From NCBI GenBank assembly GCA_963579925.1, contig CAUZJA010000021.1, forward strand, positions 1 through 21,395: a stretch of 21,395 nt of DNA. The letters run 5' to 3'. The notes beneath the pieces were generated by a model. That model did not search any database. It was not told where the DNA came from and saw only the letters and a program-made list of their open reading frames with translations. The translations under genes were made by a program, and so were the position numbers. Source of the stretch: UBA1151 sp963579925 (GTDB lineage Bacteria > Chloroflexota > Dehalococcoidia > Lucifugimonadales > Lucifugimonadaceae). This document shows, one piece after another, positions 1 to 7,769 of this stretch (its first letter is position 1; every line of letters starts with the position of its first letter).

Positions 1-1
1 T

Positions 2-2254
2 ACCGAACGCCAACAGCAGGCTGTCGAATATACCGACGGGCCACTGCTTATCGTGGCCGGACCCGGCTCCGGAAAGACGCGTGTGATGTCTCACCGCGTC
101 GCCCACCTGATTGGCGAGTTGGATATACCGCCCTGGCAGGTGTTGGCGGTGACATTCACCAACAAGGCCGCCCGCGAACTACGCGAAAGATGCGAGCGAC
201 TTCTTGGCGGCGATGTCCCAGATCTACAAGTTCGCACGTTCCACTCATGGGCATCCCAGCTGTTGCGCCGAGAAGGTGGTCGCGCTGGCCTTGAGCCGGG
301 ATTCTCTATCTACGATGACGACGACCAGATTCGCCTCATGCGTCAGATCCTCGACCAGCTTGAGGTCGATACAAAGCGCTACGCCCCACGTGCCGTTCTC
401 GGCATCATCTCCAACGCAAAAAATCTCATGCTAGACGCCCAGCACTTCGAGCCGTCAGTCGGATCGTACTTCGAGGAGGTCGCCTCGCGCGCATACGAGC
501 AGTATGAGAAGCGCCTGCGTGAGGCCAACGCCGTGGACTTCGATGACCTGCTGCTGGTGGCGCATCGATTGCTCGATACCAACATTGATCTGCTCGAAAC
601 GTATCAACGCCGCTACAAGCACCTGCTCATCGACGAGTTTCAGGACACCAACCCAATTCAGCTTGGATTGGCCCGTCTTCTCGCCGGTGGCCACGAGAAT
701 ATCTGCGTGGTTGGCGACCCCAACCAATCGATTTATTCGTGGCGCCACGCAGACCCCAAGAACATGTTGGACTTCAAGAAGTTCTACCCCAACGCCAAGA
801 TCGTTGCGCTCGATCAGAACTATCGCTCCACCCAGACCATCATTGAGGCCGCCGCCGCCGTCATTGGGAACAACCAGGGTCGGATCCCAAACGAACTTTG
901 GACTAATAACCCCAAAGGCGGCCCAATCATCATCGCCGAGGCTTATACCGAAGAGGAAGAGGCCGATCTGGTCCTCCAGGAGGTGATGCGCCTGCGAGAC
1001 GAGGATGACGTCGATCTAAACGACATTGCCGTGATGTACCGCATCAACGCCCAGTCACGCGCACTTGAGGTGGCCTGTAATCGGCACAGCGTCCCGTACC
1101 AACTCGTCGGCGGACTGAAGTTCTACGAGCGACGAGAGGTTCGCGACCTGATCGCCTACCTCCGCGTCATCGCAAACCCGCCAGACGATATTGCTCTCGA
1201 ACGCGTCATCAACCAGCCAGCCCGCGGCATCTCCCAAAAGTCGGTAGATGCCATTCGCTCCAGCGCTCGCGGTCGTGGCGTCTCCGAATGGGAAGCAATA
1301 GCCGATATAGAAGAGCCCGGCCATGAGTTGCGTTCCGCGCTGAACAAGCGAGCTGTGAACTCGGTCGCTGCGTTCGTCGGCATGATCAAGTTCCTCGCAG
1401 ACCGCAGCCACCAGGTGAGTGTGAAAGAACTCATGGACGTCACCCTGGAACGCACTGGTTACAAGCGCCTCATCCAGGAAGATCAGGACCGCGGCGATGA
1501 GCGCTGGGACAACATCCTGGAGCTTCGAGGCACCGCAAACCATCTCGATGGCACCGAACCCCGAGAAGAACTACTTGAGTTCCTGGAAGACGCCGCACTT
1601 GTATCGGCCGTCGATACCATCGCCGATGATGAAGAGGGCTTGCTCACGCTGATCACGCTGCACCAGGCCAAGGGGCTGGAGTACGACTCCGTGTTCATGA
1701 TCGGCATGGAAGAGGGCATGCTGCCCCACATCCGGTCCATGGAAAGCGCTGAGGACCTCGAAGAAGAGCGTCGCCTCTGCTACGTGGGCATGACTCGCGC
1801 CAAGCGACGCCTCTACATGCTGCGAGCGTTCCGTCGATCCTTCCGCGGCATGACCGGCGCATCACTCCCCTCTCGCTTCCTGGACGAACTACCGGAAGAG
1901 TTCACCGCACGAGAGAACAACGTCCGCACGGGTCTGACTAAGTCGAGAGTACGACAGCCTGAGCCGACCATAAAGACGCCGTTGCAGGTGCGCGCGAAGC
2001 TGGCAGCGCCGTCACCATCACCAGCAGGACCCAAGATCAGTTTCACCCCGGGCGAGCAGGTTACTCATGAGAAGTTTGGCGAGGGCATCATCATCACAGT
2101 AGATGAGGGCCGCGGAGACCAAATGATTACCGTGGTGTTCAAAACGGCCGGTCAAAAGATGCTGAGCGTTGAATATGCGAACCTCACAAAAGTCGAGAAG
2201 GTCAAAAAGCCTTCCAAAATGAGGCCTCAGTCCGACGAATTTATTGACACTTGA
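2..2254 (+). CDS. pcrA: ATP-dependent 3'-5' DNA helicase PcrA/UvrD, 5' end cut by window
   Basis: Superfamily 1A helicase that unwinds DNA in nucleotide excision repair and clears recombination and replication intermediates. The open frame runs back to the window edge and already encodes the Q motif (ERQQQAV), so the true start lies outside; a GTG at 53 would cut into the nucleotide-binding region and is not the start. Visible motifs, numbered from base 2: Walker A AGPGSGKT (19-26), Walker B IDEFQDT, motif III GDPNQSIYSWR, motif IV QNYRST, motif V TLHQAKGLEYD, motif VI YVGMTRAKR. The C-terminal part holds a Tudor-like module (VTHEKFGEGIIITV) typical of PcrA/UvrD and used for RNA polymerase contact in known members. 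About 750 residues are visible, so only a short N-terminal piece is missing. No RecB or nuclease domain is seen. Confidence 0.95.
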   Translation, partial: TERQQQAVEYTDGPLLIVAGPGSGKTRVMSHRVAHLIGELDIPPWQVLAVTFTNKAARELRERCERLLGGDVPDLQVRTFHSWASQLLRREGGRAGLEPGFSIYDDDDQIRLMRQILDQLEVDTKRYAPRAVLGIISNAKNLMLDAQHFEPSVGSYFEEVASRAYEQYEKRLREANAVDFDDLLLVAHRLLDTNIDLLETYQRRYKHLLIDEFQDTNPIQLGLARLLAGGHENICVVGDPNQSIYSWRHADPKNMLDFKKFYPNAKIVALDQNYRSTQTIIEAAAAVIGNNQGRIPNELWTNNPKGGPIIIAEAYTEEEEADLVLQEVMRLRDEDDVDLNDIAVMYRINAQSRALEVACNRHSVPYQLVGGLKFYERREVRDLIAYLRVIANPPDDIALERVINQPARGISQKSVDAIRSSARGRGVSEWEAIADIEEPGHELRSALNKRAVNSVAAFVGMIKFLADRSHQVSVKELMDVTLERTGYKRLIQEDQDRGDERWDNILELRGTANHLDGTEPREELLEFLEDAALVSAVDTIADDEEGLLTLITLHQAKGLEYDSVFMIGMEEGMLPHIRSMESAEDLEEERRLCYVGMTRAKRRLYMLRAFRRSFRGMTGASLPSRFLDELPEEFTARENNVRTGLTKSRVRQPEPTIKTPLQVRAKLAAPSPSPAGPKISFTPGEQVTHEKFGEGIIITVDEGRGDQMITVVFKTAGQKMLSVEYANLTKVEKVKKPSKMRPQSDEFIDT

Positions 2255-2353
2255 GGACGCCGTTCATAGACTCCGCCCGCCTGATGCAATTCAACATGAG
2301 ATCAAACACTCACAAAACCACCAGTACATCACCAGTACGACAAGGAAATCGAT

Positions 2354-2818
2354 TTGCCTGAAGAGTCGGTCATAACCGATGAGATGCGTGCGGCGATTGG
2401 AGTCGAGTCCGAACCCGGAGTCTGGCCCATCGAGCGCGGCGCAATTGAGAAGTTCGCCAATGCGATTGGCGACTCAAGCATTCTGTACACCGATGAGTTA
2501 GCCGCCCGTCAGACTCATGCAGGTGGCATCATTGCGCCTCCCACGTTCTTGCGGCTTCTTTCTCCCGGCACTCAGACGGCCACGTACAAGATGCCGTATC
2601 GAGAAGTGCTGGACGGTGGCAGTGAGTACGAATACTTCGCGCCGATCAGAGAGGGCGATACAATCACGTCCACTGTGCAGCTGGTCGAAGTTTTCGAAAA
2701 GCCCGGACGACTTGGGCTAATGCTTTTCCGGATCAACGAGAACCGCTACGTGAACCAGTTTGGTGAGCTCGTAGCAACCCAGCGAACGACCAGCATCAAC
2801 TACCCGGATCAGGAGTAA
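2354..2818 (+). CDS. MaoC N-terminal-type hot-dog protein (non-catalytic half of a split hydratase)
   Basis: A 154-residue single hot-dog protein resembling the MaoC_dehydrat_N / FAS1-type dehydratase domain. It has the family's opening (a short acidic leader, then AIEKFANAIGDSSILYTDE) and the APPTFLRLL segment, but lacks the D-x-N-x-x-H hydratase signature, as expected of the structural half of a two-domain hydratase. The start is a TTG at 2354, chosen because AAGGAA (2342-2347) lies 6 nt upstream and no ATG fits. The next gene begins 2 nt after the stop and encodes the catalytic half, so the two are probably co-translated and form a heterodimer, as in ChsH1/ChsH2 or HadAB-type enzymes. Acyl-CoA substrate is inferred from the SDR neighbour; the chain type cannot be told. 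Confidence 0.82.
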   Translation: MPEESVITDEMRAAIGVESEPGVWPIERGAIEKFANAIGDSSILYTDELAARQTHAGGIIAPPTFLRLLSPGTQTATYKMPYREVLDGGSEYEYFAPIREGDTITSTVQLVEVFEKPGRLGLMLFRINENRYVNQFGELVATQRTTSINYPDQE

Positions 2819-2820
2819 TC

Positions 2821-3240
2821 ATGCCGTACTTCGACGATGTCTCGGTAGGAGACGATCTTCCAGACCTGAAGAAGCAGGCGACCACTGTGCAGTTGGTTCA
2901 GTACGCCGGTGCTTCCAACGACTACAACCAGATCCACTACGATGCCGAAGTTGCCGCACGAGCCGGCCACAAGAGTGTCATCATCCACGGTGCGCTCAAG
3001 AACGCATGGCTGGCGCAACTGGTGACCGACTGGATTGGCACCACAGGCACGCTGGCCAAGATTTCAGTTGCATACCGCGGAATCGACTATCCAAACGACC
3101 CGATCACGTGCAAAGGCAAAGTGACCGGCAAGCGAACCGAAGACGGGCGCAATCTCGTCGACTGCGATATCTGGCTTGAGAACGGCGAGGGCAAGACCAC
3201 CACACCCGGCACTGCCATCGTCGCCCTGCCCACCCGCTAA
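2821..3240 (+). CDS. MaoC-like (R)-specific enoyl-CoA hydratase, catalytic subunit
   Basis: A 139-residue hot-dog protein with the hydratase-2 signature in the form SNDYNQIHYD: Asp34 and His39 are the expected catalytic pair and Asn36 is kept, while the usual Pro before Ile-His is Gln. Members of this family add water to trans-2-enoyl-CoA to give (R)-3-hydroxyacyl-CoA, or run the reverse dehydration. The ATG at 2821 follows AGGAG (2811-2815) that lies inside the end of the preceding MaoC_N gene. This is one polypeptide of a split two-hot-dog enzyme; the double-SDR gene 51 nt downstream would oxidise its (R)-hydroxy product. A role in fatty acid, sterol side-chain or other acyl-CoA breakdown is inference. 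The hydratase family call is firm. Confidence 0.87.
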   Translation: MPYFDDVSVGDDLPDLKKQATTVQLVQYAGASNDYNQIHYDAEVAARAGHKSVIIHGALKNAWLAQLVTDWIGTTGTLAKISVAYRGIDYPNDPITCKGKVTGKRTEDGRNLVDCDIWLENGEGKTTTPGTAIVALPTR

Positions 3241-3291
3241 TCACACGAACCTAATCACAACCCACAAATTGCAAATAGACAGAGGATCGAA

Positions 3292-5139
3292 ATGCCCGGA
3301 CTACTTGATGGACGCGTAGCCATAGTCACAGGTGCGGGAGGTGGCATTGGCCGCGCCGTGGCCGAACACCTTGGATCACTTGGAGCAAACGTAGTCGTCA
3401 ACGACTTCGGTGGCTCAGTCGACGGCAGCGGCAGTTCAACCACTCCGGCCGAAGAGACTGCGAAGCTGGTAGAAGCTGCAGGCGGCAAGGCAGTAGTGAA
3501 CTCAACCTCCGTGACTGAAATGGCCAACGGAGAGGCACTCGTCCAGCAGGCGCTGGATGAGTTTGGCAGGCTCGATATCGTAGTAACCGCGGCAGGCATC
3601 CTGCGCGACCGCATGATCTTCAACATGTCTGAAGATGAGTGGGATCAGGTCATAGACGTCCACCTCAAAGGCACATTCACGGTGGTCAAGCACGCCTCAA
3701 TCCTCTTCCGGCAGCAGCGCTCCGGCAGCATCATCACCTTCTCATCGGAATCAGGATTACTCGGCAACGCCGGACAGGCCAACTACGGCGCCGCAAAGTC
3801 AGGTATCGCAGGCTTCACGAAAGTCATTGCCCGAGACCTCGGCAAATACGGTGTCACGGTCAACTGCATCGCACCACGCGCAGAAACTCGCATGATTGCC
3901 ACCGTCCCGCAAGAGATCAAGGACAAGATGGACGAATCAGGCATCGATCTCATCCCGAAAAAGGCCTCCATGGAGCCTGAAGACATCGCTCCGATGGTCG
4001 GCTTCCTGGCCAGCGATTACGCGGTGGACGTGAACGGCCAAATATTCCTGGTCCACGGCGGCACGATCTCCCTCATGTCTCAGCCTCGCGTTATCCGATC
4101 CATGTACAACAAGGGCGGCGGTTTCTCGGTTGCAGAGATTGATGAGATGGCACCCCTGTTCCTGCTTCAGGGGCCTGGCGACTACCGTCCCGACGCCCCA
4201 AACGTCGGCAAAATGTCGGCTGGGGAGAAGTCGCTTGAAGGCAAAGTCGCCATCGTGACCGGCTCAGGCCGTGGCATCGGCGCCGGAGTTGCAAAGCTAC
4301 TCGCGGCGCAAGGTGCATCCGTCGTTGTGAACGATATCGGTGCAGCGTTGGACGGCTCTGGAGGCGACCAATCTCCAGCCGCGCAGATCGTTGCGGAGAT
4401 CGGTGAAGACGGCGGCAGCGCGGTTGCGTCATTCGATAGCGTCACTGAGGCCACCGGCGGCACCAACATCATCGAGACCGCAATGGACAACTTCGGCCGA
4501 CTCGACATTGTTGTCACCCCGGCTGGAATACTCCGGGACCGCATGATCTTCAACATGTCTGAAGAGGAGTGGGATGCCGTAATCGCTGTCCACTTGAAGG
4601 GCACATTCAACGTGATCCGCCCTGCTTCAATCATCTTCCGGCAGCAGAAGGCGGGACGAATCATCACGTTCTCATCCGTATCCGGCCTCTACGGCTACTC
4701 CGGCCAGGCTAACTACGGCGCAGCCAAAGACGGCATCGCAGGCTTTACGCGAGTAGTCGCAAAAGACCTCGCCAAGTACGGCGTCACGGCCAACTCCATC
4801 TCCCCCGGTGCATCAACGCGCATGACCGACAGCGTCCCCGACTCAACTCGTCAAATGCGGCGGAAGGGTCAACTAGTACCGCCAGATGGCATTCTGACCC
4901 GGGAGCCAAATGAAGTGGCTCCAATGGTCGGCTGGCTGGCCTCCGACGCGTCGCAAGGCGTCTCGGGGCGTGTGTTCCACGTCAGCGGCAACACCATTGG
5001 ACTCATGTCAGACCCGGCCACATTCAAGTCCATCAACAAAGATGGCCGCTGGGACGTTGACGAAATTGCAGCGATGTTCCCGTCAACGCTAGGTCTGGAT
5101 CTCCAGAACCCAAAGCCAATGGAAGAGCCGAAGGCGTAG
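3292..5139 (+). CDS. Tandem double-SDR protein, MFE-2/Fox2-like (R)-3-hydroxyacyl-CoA dehydrogenase
   Basis: A 615-residue protein made of two complete short-chain dehydrogenase domains, about residues 5-300 and 315-610, repeating with a spacing of exactly 310 residues. Each has its Rossmann glycine motif (TGAGGGIG at 13-20; TGSGRGIG at 323-330), Ser (152; 462) and YxxxK (Y165/K169; Y475/K479), so both look active. The segment AGILRDRM, the VHLKGTF stretch and GQANYGAAK resemble the dehydrogenase part of peroxisomal multifunctional enzyme 2; fungal Fox2 also has two SDR domains in tandem. The usual NNAG motif is TAAG in the first half and TPAG in the second. ATG 3292 has AGAGGA upstream. It follows the split MaoC pair, suggesting hydration then oxidation of one acyl-CoA substrate. 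No hydratase or SCP2 domain is fused on. Confidence 0.88.
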   Translation: MPGLLDGRVAIVTGAGGGIGRAVAEHLGSLGANVVVNDFGGSVDGSGSSTTPAEETAKLVEAAGGKAVVNSTSVTEMANGEALVQQALDEFGRLDIVVTAAGILRDRMIFNMSEDEWDQVIDVHLKGTFTVVKHASILFRQQRSGSIITFSSESGLLGNAGQANYGAAKSGIAGFTKVIARDLGKYGVTVNCIAPRAETRMIATVPQEIKDKMDESGIDLIPKKASMEPEDIAPMVGFLASDYAVDVNGQIFLVHGGTISLMSQPRVIRSMYNKGGGFSVAEIDEMAPLFLLQGPGDYRPDAPNVGKMSAGEKSLEGKVAIVTGSGRGIGAGVAKLLAAQGASVVVNDIGAALDGSGGDQSPAAQIVAEIGEDGGSAVASFDSVTEATGGTNIIETAMDNFGRLDIVVTPAGILRDRMIFNMSEEEWDAVIAVHLKGTFNVIRPASIIFRQQKAGRIITFSSVSGLYGYSGQANYGAAKDGIAGFTRVVAKDLAKYGVTANSISPGASTRMTDSVPDSTRQMRRKGQLVPPDGILTREPNEVAPMVGWLASDASQGVSGRVFHVSGNTIGLMSDPATFKSINKDGRWDVDEIAAMFPSTLGLDLQNPKPMEEPKA

Positions 5140-5158
5140 GCGTCAGAGCCGCGCGAAG

Positions 5159-5183
5159 AGGGGCAGGTTTCAAACCTGCCCCT
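5159..5183. terminator. Palindromic hairpin between convergent genes
   Basis: A perfect inverted repeat: AGGGGCAGGTTT (5159-5170), one base, then AAACCTGCCCCT (5172-5183). It sits 19 nt after the double-SDR stop and 28 nt from the end of the convergent FAH gene, so it could stop transcription from both sides. There is no clear T tract on either strand, so a dispersed REP-like palindrome used as a barrier is an equally good reading. Confidence 0.5.
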
Positions 5184-5211
5184 ACCAAACGTCACGTATC
5201 TGTTCCCCGAA

Positions 5212-5958
5212 CTAGCCGCAGATGTTGCTTAGCGTGCCGACCTGGCTGATCTCTACCTCAACCGTGTCGCCAGCCACAATCTGACCTGCTGTGCCTGAAG
5301 TTCCCGTGAAAATGCAGTCACCGGGCTCCAGGGTCATGTACTTACTGATGAACGATATGGTCTTGGGAATGTCGTGAATCATCTCTGACGTGTTGCAGTT
5401 CTGCGCTGCCTTGCCATTGATACGTCCCTCAATGTCGAGGTTCGAAGGGTCGATTCCTGTGACGATCCACGGGCCAATCGGTGAGAACGTGTCGGATGAC
5501 TTTGCTCGCCACCAGCTTGTGTCCATGGCCTGCCAGTCACGGGCACTCACGTCGTTGCCGCAGCTGTAGCCAAACACGTAGTCCATGGCATCTTCTAGGG
5601 AGACGTTGCTGGCAGTTTTGCTGATCACAACTACCAGTTCAGCTTCGGCGTCTACCTTTTCTGAGTCGGTTGGGATCTTGATGACATCGCCGGTGCCAGC
5701 CAGTGATGTCTCTGACTTCAGGAACGGCTCTGGCACTTCAGGGGCAGGTGCGTCGTGAAGGTGTGAACCGTAGTTCAAGGCCATAGCCAGCATCTTGTTT
5801 GGCTCAACAGGGGCGAGCAGCTTTACATCGCTAAAGGCGTGCGTGGCGCCTGTTTCACTGTAATCGGTATAGCCGGGACCACTGATCGCCTTGACGGTAT
5901 CGCCATCGACAATTCCGTAGCTGTCGGAACCACCTGCGCTGAATCTGATGAATTTCAT
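5212..5958 (-). CDS. Fumarylacetoacetate hydrolase (FAH) family protein
   Basis: A 248-residue cytosolic enzyme of the FAH superfamily, whose members hydrolyse or isomerise 2-oxo acids from aromatic and other catabolic routes (fumarylpyruvate hydrolase, 2-hydroxyhepta-2,4-diene-1,7-dioate isomerase, oxaloacetate decarboxylase types). The metal triad is visible as E105 and E107 in DAEAELVV and D136 in GNDVSARDWQ; RAKSSDTFSPIGPW and the FTGT turn near the C-terminus also fit. After FTGT the usual PSGVG-type turn reads SGTAGQI. The reverse-strand ATG is preceded by GGGAGA. The gene is divergent from the D-aminoacylase (155-nt gap) and convergent with the double-SDR gene. The exact substrate cannot be assigned. 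Confidence 0.85.
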   Translation of the reverse strand: MKFIRFSAGGSDSYGIVDGDTVKAISGPGYTDYSETGATHAFSDVKLLAPVEPNKMLAMALNYGSHLHDAPAPEVPEPFLKSETSLAGTGDVIKIPTDSEKVDAEAELVVVISKTASNVSLEDAMDYVFGYSCGNDVSARDWQAMDTSWWRAKSSDTFSPIGPWIVTGIDPSNLDIEGRINGKAAQNCNTSEMIHDIPKTISFISKYMTLEPGDCIFTGTSGTAGQIVAGDTVEVEISQVGTLSNICG

Positions 5959-5976
5959 GTGCTCTTCTCCCTGTGA

Positions 5977-5994
5977 TGCTGATATAAATCAGCA
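5977..5994. promoter_or_regulatory. Operator-like palindrome upstream of the FAH gene
   Basis: TGCTGAT (5977-5983), ATAA, ATCAGCA (5988-5994): a perfect 7-bp dyad 18 nt from the FAH start, inside the divergent gap between the FAH and D-aminoacylase genes. It could be a repressor site or a leader hairpin. No matching regulator gene is in the window. Confidence 0.3.
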
Positions 5995-6113
5995 CGCGTA
6001 TTGATTGCATCTTTGAAGAATTGACGACGGTGCGCAAGTTTATTCGACAGATGTCCGTCGCGCCAATCGCCATAAGCGTTTGAGTCGCAAATGAGGGTGA
6101 TATTGGAGTTGGA

Positions 6114-7706
6114 ATGTTCGATCTCATAATCAAAAACGCTCGGCTTATCGATGGCACTGGCGGTCACGCCTACGATACTGACATCGCTGTTGAGGGCGAT
6201 CGCGTCACCGCTATTGGTCGCATCGATGGCGATGCTGCCCAGGTTGTCGATGCGGCTGGCGCAGTTGTCACACCGGGCTTCATCGATCTTCATACCCACT
6301 CTGATGGCTCGTTTCTGATCGATCCACATGCCGATAGCAAGCTGAGACAGGGTGTGACGCTGGAACTGATGGGCAACTGCGGCATGAGCTTCTGCGCTCC
6401 ACTTGGCGGACTGGCGCGTTCTTATCTTGACGACTGGATGGACGGGTACGAAACGGCACCAGATGTTGATTGGACAACGATGGACGGATATCTCAATGCG
6501 CTTGAGGCGCGTGGCTCAACCATCAACGTGGCGGCCCAGGTAGGACACGGCACGGTGCGGCAGAATGTTCTGGGCATGGACGCACGCTCGCCGGATGTCG
6601 ATGAGCTTGCAGCGATGGAGCGGTTGGTTGCAGAGAGTCTGGACGCCGGCGCGCTTGGCTTCTCCACTGGCCTGTTCTACACGCCGGGCAGCTATTCCGT
6701 AACCGACGAAGTAGTCGCGCTGGCACAGGTAGCCGCCGATCGCGGTGCGCTGTACTCCAGCCATCTTCGCTCCGAAGGCGCGGACGGACCGGGACTCATG
6801 ACAGCCTACGAGGAGGCTCTCGAGATCGGTCGCCGCACGGGTGTCCGAGTGGAGCTTTCGCACGTGAAGTGCAAGGGCGTACCCGTATGGGGCAAGGGCG
6901 GCGTAGTTCTCGCTCTTATCGAAGCAGCGAGGCGAGAAGGCTTGGACGTGGCTGGCGATCAGTATCCGTATCCACGTTCATCAACTCTCATGATGGGTGC
7001 GCTGTTCCCAAAGTGGGCGCAAGCAGGCGGCCGAGATGCTGTGCTGCAGCGCATCAGTGATTCCGACACGCGCGCCAAAGTTCGCACAGCCATCGACTAT
7101 AACATCGGACTCTACAAAGGCCCTGAAGCGTTCACGTTCTCGGCGTTCAAGGCGAACCCAGAGTTCGAGGGACGCCATCTGGGCGATATTGCTGACGATA
7201 TCGGCACTGAGCCAGCGGAGGCAGCCCTGAGGCTCTTCGAGATGGGCTCAGGTCAGGTCGTCCTGACATCACTATCGCAGGAAGATGTCGACCTGATCGC
7301 CCAGTCATCGTTCATCTCAGTGGCGTCTGACGGCAACTCATTGCGCACCGAAGGGCCGCTTTCGGCCGGTGTGCCGCATCCGCGGAGCTACGGAACCAAC
7401 GCACGATTCATCAACGAGTATGTGAACACCAAGAAAACGGTCAAACTGGAAGACGCCGTCCACCGGATGACCGGGCTTCCTGCACAGCGGCTTGACCTCA
7501 AGCGCCGCGGCCGCATCGCTCCCGGATACATTGCGGATATCGTAATCATGAGACCGAATGAAGTCCGCGACAACGCTACTTTCACAGACCCTCATCAGTA
7601 CGCCGACGGCGTGGACGAAGTGTGGGTCAACGGCACACATGCGCTCAGTGGCGGCCAACCAACTGGCAAGCTCGCTGGCAAAGTAATCCGCAGCAAAGAT
7701 TCATAG
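6114..7706 (+). CDS. N-acyl-D-amino-acid deacylase (D-aminoacylase), amidohydrolase superfamily
   Basis: A 530-residue zinc amidohydrolase that removes the acyl group from N-acyl-D-amino acids. The D-aminoacylase signatures are in order: the strand-1 DLHTHSD (H60, H62), GNCG with Cys89, which bridges metal in characterised members, SSHLR (H217), ELSHVKCKG (H250) and SDGNS (D406), followed by HPRSYGT. The N-terminal FDLIIKNARLIDGTG and the C-terminal RGRIAPGYIADIVI form the composite beta-sandwich. Length is normal for the family. The ATG at 6114 has GGAG about 6 nt upstream. A second amidohydrolase follows after 63 nt, giving a likely two-gene unit. A dipeptidase or N-acyl-D-glutamate specificity is possible; the sequence alone does not decide it. 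Confidence 0.9.
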   Translation: MFDLIIKNARLIDGTGGHAYDTDIAVEGDRVTAIGRIDGDAAQVVDAAGAVVTPGFIDLHTHSDGSFLIDPHADSKLRQGVTLELMGNCGMSFCAPLGGLARSYLDDWMDGYETAPDVDWTTMDGYLNALEARGSTINVAAQVGHGTVRQNVLGMDARSPDVDELAAMERLVAESLDAGALGFSTGLFYTPGSYSVTDEVVALAQVAADRGALYSSHLRSEGADGPGLMTAYEEALEIGRRTGVRVELSHVKCKGVPVWGKGGVVLALIEAARREGLDVAGDQYPYPRSSTLMMGALFPKWAQAGGRDAVLQRISDSDTRAKVRTAIDYNIGLYKGPEAFTFSAFKANPEFEGRHLGDIADDIGTEPAEAALRLFEMGSGQVVLTSLSQEDVDLIAQSSFISVASDGNSLRTEGPLSAGVPHPRSYGTNARFINEYVNTKKTVKLEDAVHRMTGLPAQRLDLKRRGRIAPGYIADIVIMRPNEVRDNATFTDPHQYADGVDEVWVNGTHALSGGQPTGKLAGKVIRSKDS

Positions 7707-7769
7707 TGACTTGCGCCTTTCAAGGCGTATCCTCTATTACGGAATTCACGACGTAAGGAAAGTGACCAG

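Noticed and set aside
53..55. GTG at 53 as the start of the helicase gene
   Set aside because: The frame is open to the window edge and the residues before it (ERQQQAVEYTDGPLLI) are the conserved Q-motif region.
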